Assembly (NCBI GenBank): GCA_019309945.1
Contig: JAFDFH010000172.1
Coordinates: 1-7,444 of the forward strand
Source of the DNA: Deltaproteobacteria bacterium
GTDB taxonomy: Bacteria > Desulfobacterota > Desulfobacteria > Desulfobacterales > JAFDFH01
DNA: 7,444 nt
Reading direction: 5' to 3'
The position numbers and the translations under genes were made by a program. Positions 5,638 through 7,444 of this stretch are shown in pieces. Each line of letters begins with the position of its first letter. Within the stretch, counting starts at the first letter, position 1. The notes beneath the pieces were generated by a model. It worked only from the letters and a program-made list of their open reading frames with translations, searched no databases and was not told the origin of the DNA.

Positions 5638-5692
5638 TGTAACTTTTCAATATGTTCTGGTAGGTTTAACCATAAGTTTTTGAGAAGTTACA
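5638..5692. promoter_or_regulatory. 55-bp nested palindrome between the Mut7-C and dinB genes
   Basis: TGTAACTTTTCAA (5638-5650) pairs with TTGAGAAGTTACA (5680-5692) with one mismatch. The middle holds a second palindrome, GGTTTAACC (5663-5671), with nearly the same centre. A-runs flank both outer ends. It could act as a terminator for the upstream gene, a regulator-binding site ahead of dinB, or a small dispersed element. It does not look like a known LexA box. Confidence 0.5.
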
Positions 5693-5726
5693 AAAAAATC
5701 AGCTGTTTTTTCTAAGGCGCTCTAAG

Positions 5727-6917
5727 ATGGTTGAAAAGGCAAAACCAAAGGCAATCATTCATCTGGATATGGATGCTTTTTATCCGGCGGTCGAGGTACT
5801 GGACAATCCGGAATTAAAAGGAAAGCCGGTTATTGTAGGCGGTCCTATGCAAAGAGGGGTGGTATCATCGGCCTCATATGAAGCTCGAAAATTCGGTGTC
5901 CGTTCAGCCCAGCCTATATTCACAGCCATGCGGCTTTGCCCCAAAGGAATCTTTTTACCGGTCAGGATGTCAAGATACAAAGAAGTATCCGAACAGGTAT
6001 TTAAAATATTCTATCGTTTCACTCCATTGGTTGAACCTTTATCCATAGATGAAGCATTTTTAGATGTCGATGGCTCTATGCGCCTTTTTGGTCAGCCAGT
6101 AGAGATTGCTAAAAAGATTAAACAGACGGTTGTTAAAGAAACAGGCCTTACAATTTCAGCCGGAGTGGCTCCATCCAAGTTTGTAGCAAAGATTGCCTCT
6201 GATATGGACAAGCCTGACGGCCTGACCGTTGTAGCTCCTGACATGATTAAGGATTTTTTAGATCCGCTTCCCATAAATAAAATGTGGGGTGTTGGAAAAG
6301 CAACGCAAAACACATTAAGCCAGCTTGGTATTCAGACCATCGGTGACTTGAGCAGAATGCCGGTTGAAGTTTTAGAGCGAAAATTCGGAAAAAACGGGCT
6401 CAAAATGCATTTGTTATCTATGGGAATAGATGAAAGAAATGTAATAACAGGCCATGATGTGAAATCTATCGGCCATGAGTTGACTTTTGCCCAGGACATC
6501 ATTGATTTGGATGAAGCACAAAAAGAGCTTTTATCTCTGTCAAATAAAGTCGCTCGCAGGTCACGCCGGCATTGCATTACAGGCAAAACCATTACCTTAA
6601 AAGTAAAATATAATGATTTTAATCAAATAACCCGGTCGGAAACATTGCCAAAATCAACTGATGACGGTTCAGAAATTTACTCAGCAATTTGCCGGCTTCT
6701 GAAAAAAACAGCTGTTGGCAAAAGGCCTGTCCGGCTTTTCGGAGTCGCCCTATCGCAACTCAGCTCTCTCAGCTCTGCCGAACAGCTTTCCCTTTTTCAC
6801 CAGGCTCAGATATCCCAAAAAAGAAGGGATTTAAACATAGCTCTGGATTCTGTATCTGAAAAATTCGGTGAAAACAGCATCTGCCCGGGAACGCTTTTAC
6901 CGAATAAGAACATTTAA
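5727..6917 (+). CDS. dinB: DNA polymerase IV (Y-family translesion polymerase)
   Basis: A 396-residue, full-length DinB. The palm begins IIHLDMDAFYPAVE, with catalytic Asp14 and the steric-gate aromatic Tyr19 that excludes ribonucleotides. RGVVSSASYEARKFGV (43-58) is the finger segment, and LSIDEAFLDV (105-114) gives the other catalytic acids, Asp108 and Glu109. GLTISAGVAPSKFVAKIASD (140-159) and the helix-hairpin-helix thumb (WGVGKAT, LGIQTIGDL) follow, then the little-finger domain. Near the C-terminus EQLSLF (352-357) matches the beta-clamp-binding consensus QLxLF. The protein copies past damaged or stalled templates at low fidelity. The ATG at 5727 has AAGG 9 nt upstream. The Pro after the steric-gate Tyr (FYPAVE) differs from the common FYASVE. 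No SOS box was recognised upstream, so damage control is uncertain. Confidence 0.96.
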   Translation: MVEKAKPKAIIHLDMDAFYPAVEVLDNPELKGKPVIVGGPMQRGVVSSASYEARKFGVRSAQPIFTAMRLCPKGIFLPVRMSRYKEVSEQVFKIFYRFTPLVEPLSIDEAFLDVDGSMRLFGQPVEIAKKIKQTVVKETGLTISAGVAPSKFVAKIASDMDKPDGLTVVAPDMIKDFLDPLPINKMWGVGKATQNTLSQLGIQTIGDLSRMPVEVLERKFGKNGLKMHLLSMGIDERNVITGHDVKSIGHELTFAQDIIDLDEAQKELLSLSNKVARRSRRHCITGKTITLKVKYNDFNQITRSETLPKSTDDGSEIYSAICRLLKKTAVGKRPVRLFGVALSQLSSLSSAEQLSLFHQAQISQKRRDLNIALDSVSEKFGENSICPGTLLPNKNI

Positions 6918-6956
6918 ATTCTTCGGGTTTTAATACCACACCCACTCTGGGAAAAT

Positions 6957-7076
6957 CTAATCAGTGCCTATCCAGAAACGGTCTTTTTGCCCGATCTCTG
7001 CGTTATGCTCAAAATTTTATCCTCGGAATATCAACTATATGCCTGCGGTAAAATTTTTCGCAGGCCTTGATCTCGA
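6957..7076 (+). repeat. Palindromic dispersed repeat, copy 2 (right end missing)
   Basis: This matches 1220-1339 in the same orientation, ungapped, with four differences in 120 bases. The similarity stops at GATCTCGA (7076). The terminal CGTTTCTGG arm that closes the palindrome in copy 1 is absent, replaced by unrelated sequence. The left arm CCAGAAACG (6972-6980) and the core CTCGGAATAT-N5-ATATGCCTG (7022-7045) are intact. It lies about 40 bp after the dinB stop. Confidence 0.85.
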
Positions 7077-7309
7077 CACTCAAAAATAACTTTACATTTT
7101 ATACGCCGATGCCTCCCGCCTGGCTGCGTTGCGAAAACTCGGAATATGCCAGATATTCCTGCGCTTTCGCGCCTTGCCGGCCGGGCGCCTCAACGCCTAA
7201 AATTGCGAACTTGTTTTTTCGTGAACCCTTAGCATTTGATCTTCAGCGCATTCGGGAGAGCTTTGAAGGTAAATGCATTAGCTTCCCATCCTTCATTCCC
7301 ATCGATTAG
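7067..7309 (+). other. 80-codon open frame running from one repeat through the next; coding status doubtful
   Basis: A TTG inside the end of the 120-bp repeat opens 80 codons that cross the palindrome at 7111-7189 and end at TAG 7307-7309. The central codons are dictated by the palindrome, which argues against a real protein. The last third (IANLFFREPLAFDLQRIRES and onward) lies outside the palindrome and looks protein-like. I have an impression of similar 'hypothetical proteins' in related genomes, which would fit a larger repeat being annotated as genes. No ribosome site is evident. Confidence 0.25.
7111..7189. repeat. GC-rich palindromic element sharing the core of the 120-bp repeat
   Basis: GGAATAT (7141-7147) and ATATTCC (7153-7159) are perfect arms around GCCAG. 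Complementarity continues outward imperfectly through GCGAAAA/CTTTCGC to GCCTGGC/GCCGGGC-like ends. The centre, CTCGGAATAT-N5-ATATTCCTG (7138-7161), matches the centre of the 120-bp repeat apart from its loop and one base, so both seem to belong to one superfamily. It would form a long hairpin. Confidence 0.65.
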
Positions 7310-7430
7310 AAGCACCATGAACCGTTCTGAGGATACAGTAACATGTTGACCCGTTAGGTAATGACCGACCCGATTACCAATAGTGAATGATGTTGCTACT
7401 CCGAAAATAAACTTAAATAATCCTGAGGTG

Positions 7431-7444
7431 ATGCATAAGATATG
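7431..7444 (+). CDS. Possible start of a gene leaving the right edge
   Basis: ATG codons at 7431 and 7442 follow GAGGTG (7425-7430), a fair ribosome site for the later one at a slightly long 11-nt spacing. The frame of the first is also open back to a GTG at 7383. Too little sequence remains to judge or name it. Confidence 0.22.

Larger units (their letters stand above)
6918..7444. other. Repeat-rich region after dinB; no convincing gene
   Basis: The region holds a second copy of the 120-bp repeat (6957-7076), a related palindrome (7111-7189), a repeat-derived open frame (7067-7309) and a possible gene start at the right edge. A small inverted repeat, GGTAAT/ATTACC (7357-7378), lies before the edge. 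No clear terminator follows dinB. Confidence 0.55.

Noticed and set aside
5610..5726. SOS (LexA) box in front of dinB
   Set aside because: No recognisable LexA-type dyad was found; the only symmetry is the 13-bp palindrome, which does not match known boxes.

Overview
The window looks like an accessory stretch of an anaerobic bacterial chromosome, most likely a deltaproteobacterium (Desulfobacterota, perhaps Desulfobacterales). This placement is an inference. It rests on the DinB, Mut7-C and AlaX-like sequences and on palindromic intergenic repeats of a kind I associate with those genomes. No marker gene fixes the taxon. No rRNA, tRNA, CRISPR array or intact transposase was seen.

Layout, left to right. 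(1) 1-1077: the tail of an open frame, then a radical SAM gene with a C-terminal cysteine-rich (SPASM/twitch-like) part. It is split by a frameshift or small deletion near 660-690. (2) 1078-3006: a repeat-rich, gene-poor island around one clear gene, an AlaX-type trans-editing protein (1679-2149). That gene is preceded by a 52-aa acidic ORF overlapping it by 1 nt and followed by a 16-aa ORF overlapping it by 4 nt. The block 1156-2527 is bounded by a perfect 17-bp inverted repeat plus a second perfect 12-bp inverted repeat just inside it. (3) 3007-4604: a tight two-gene operon of a diacylglycerol/sphingosine-kinase-like lipid kinase and a PlsC-type acyltransferase, overlapping at GTGA. (4) 4848-6917: a Mut7-C RNase-fold protein with an N-terminal ubiquitin/ThiS-like domain, then DNA polymerase IV (dinB). 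A 55-bp nested palindrome lies between them. (5) 6918-7444: a second copy of the 120-bp repeat seen at 1220, a related palindrome directly beside it, and no convincing gene except a possible start at the very edge.

Functionally, the lipid kinase and acyltransferase probably act together in phospholipid or lysophospholipid metabolism at the membrane. AlaX should clear mischarged tRNA-Ala. DinB is an ordinary translesion polymerase with all expected motifs and a beta-clamp-binding peptide. The Mut7-C protein has Ser where the family normally has an active-site Asp. The most unusual features are the inverted-repeat-bounded AlaX island and a family of palindromic elements sharing the core CTCGGAATAT-N5-ATATKCCTG. 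No complete new multi-gene system can be demonstrated from the sequence alone.
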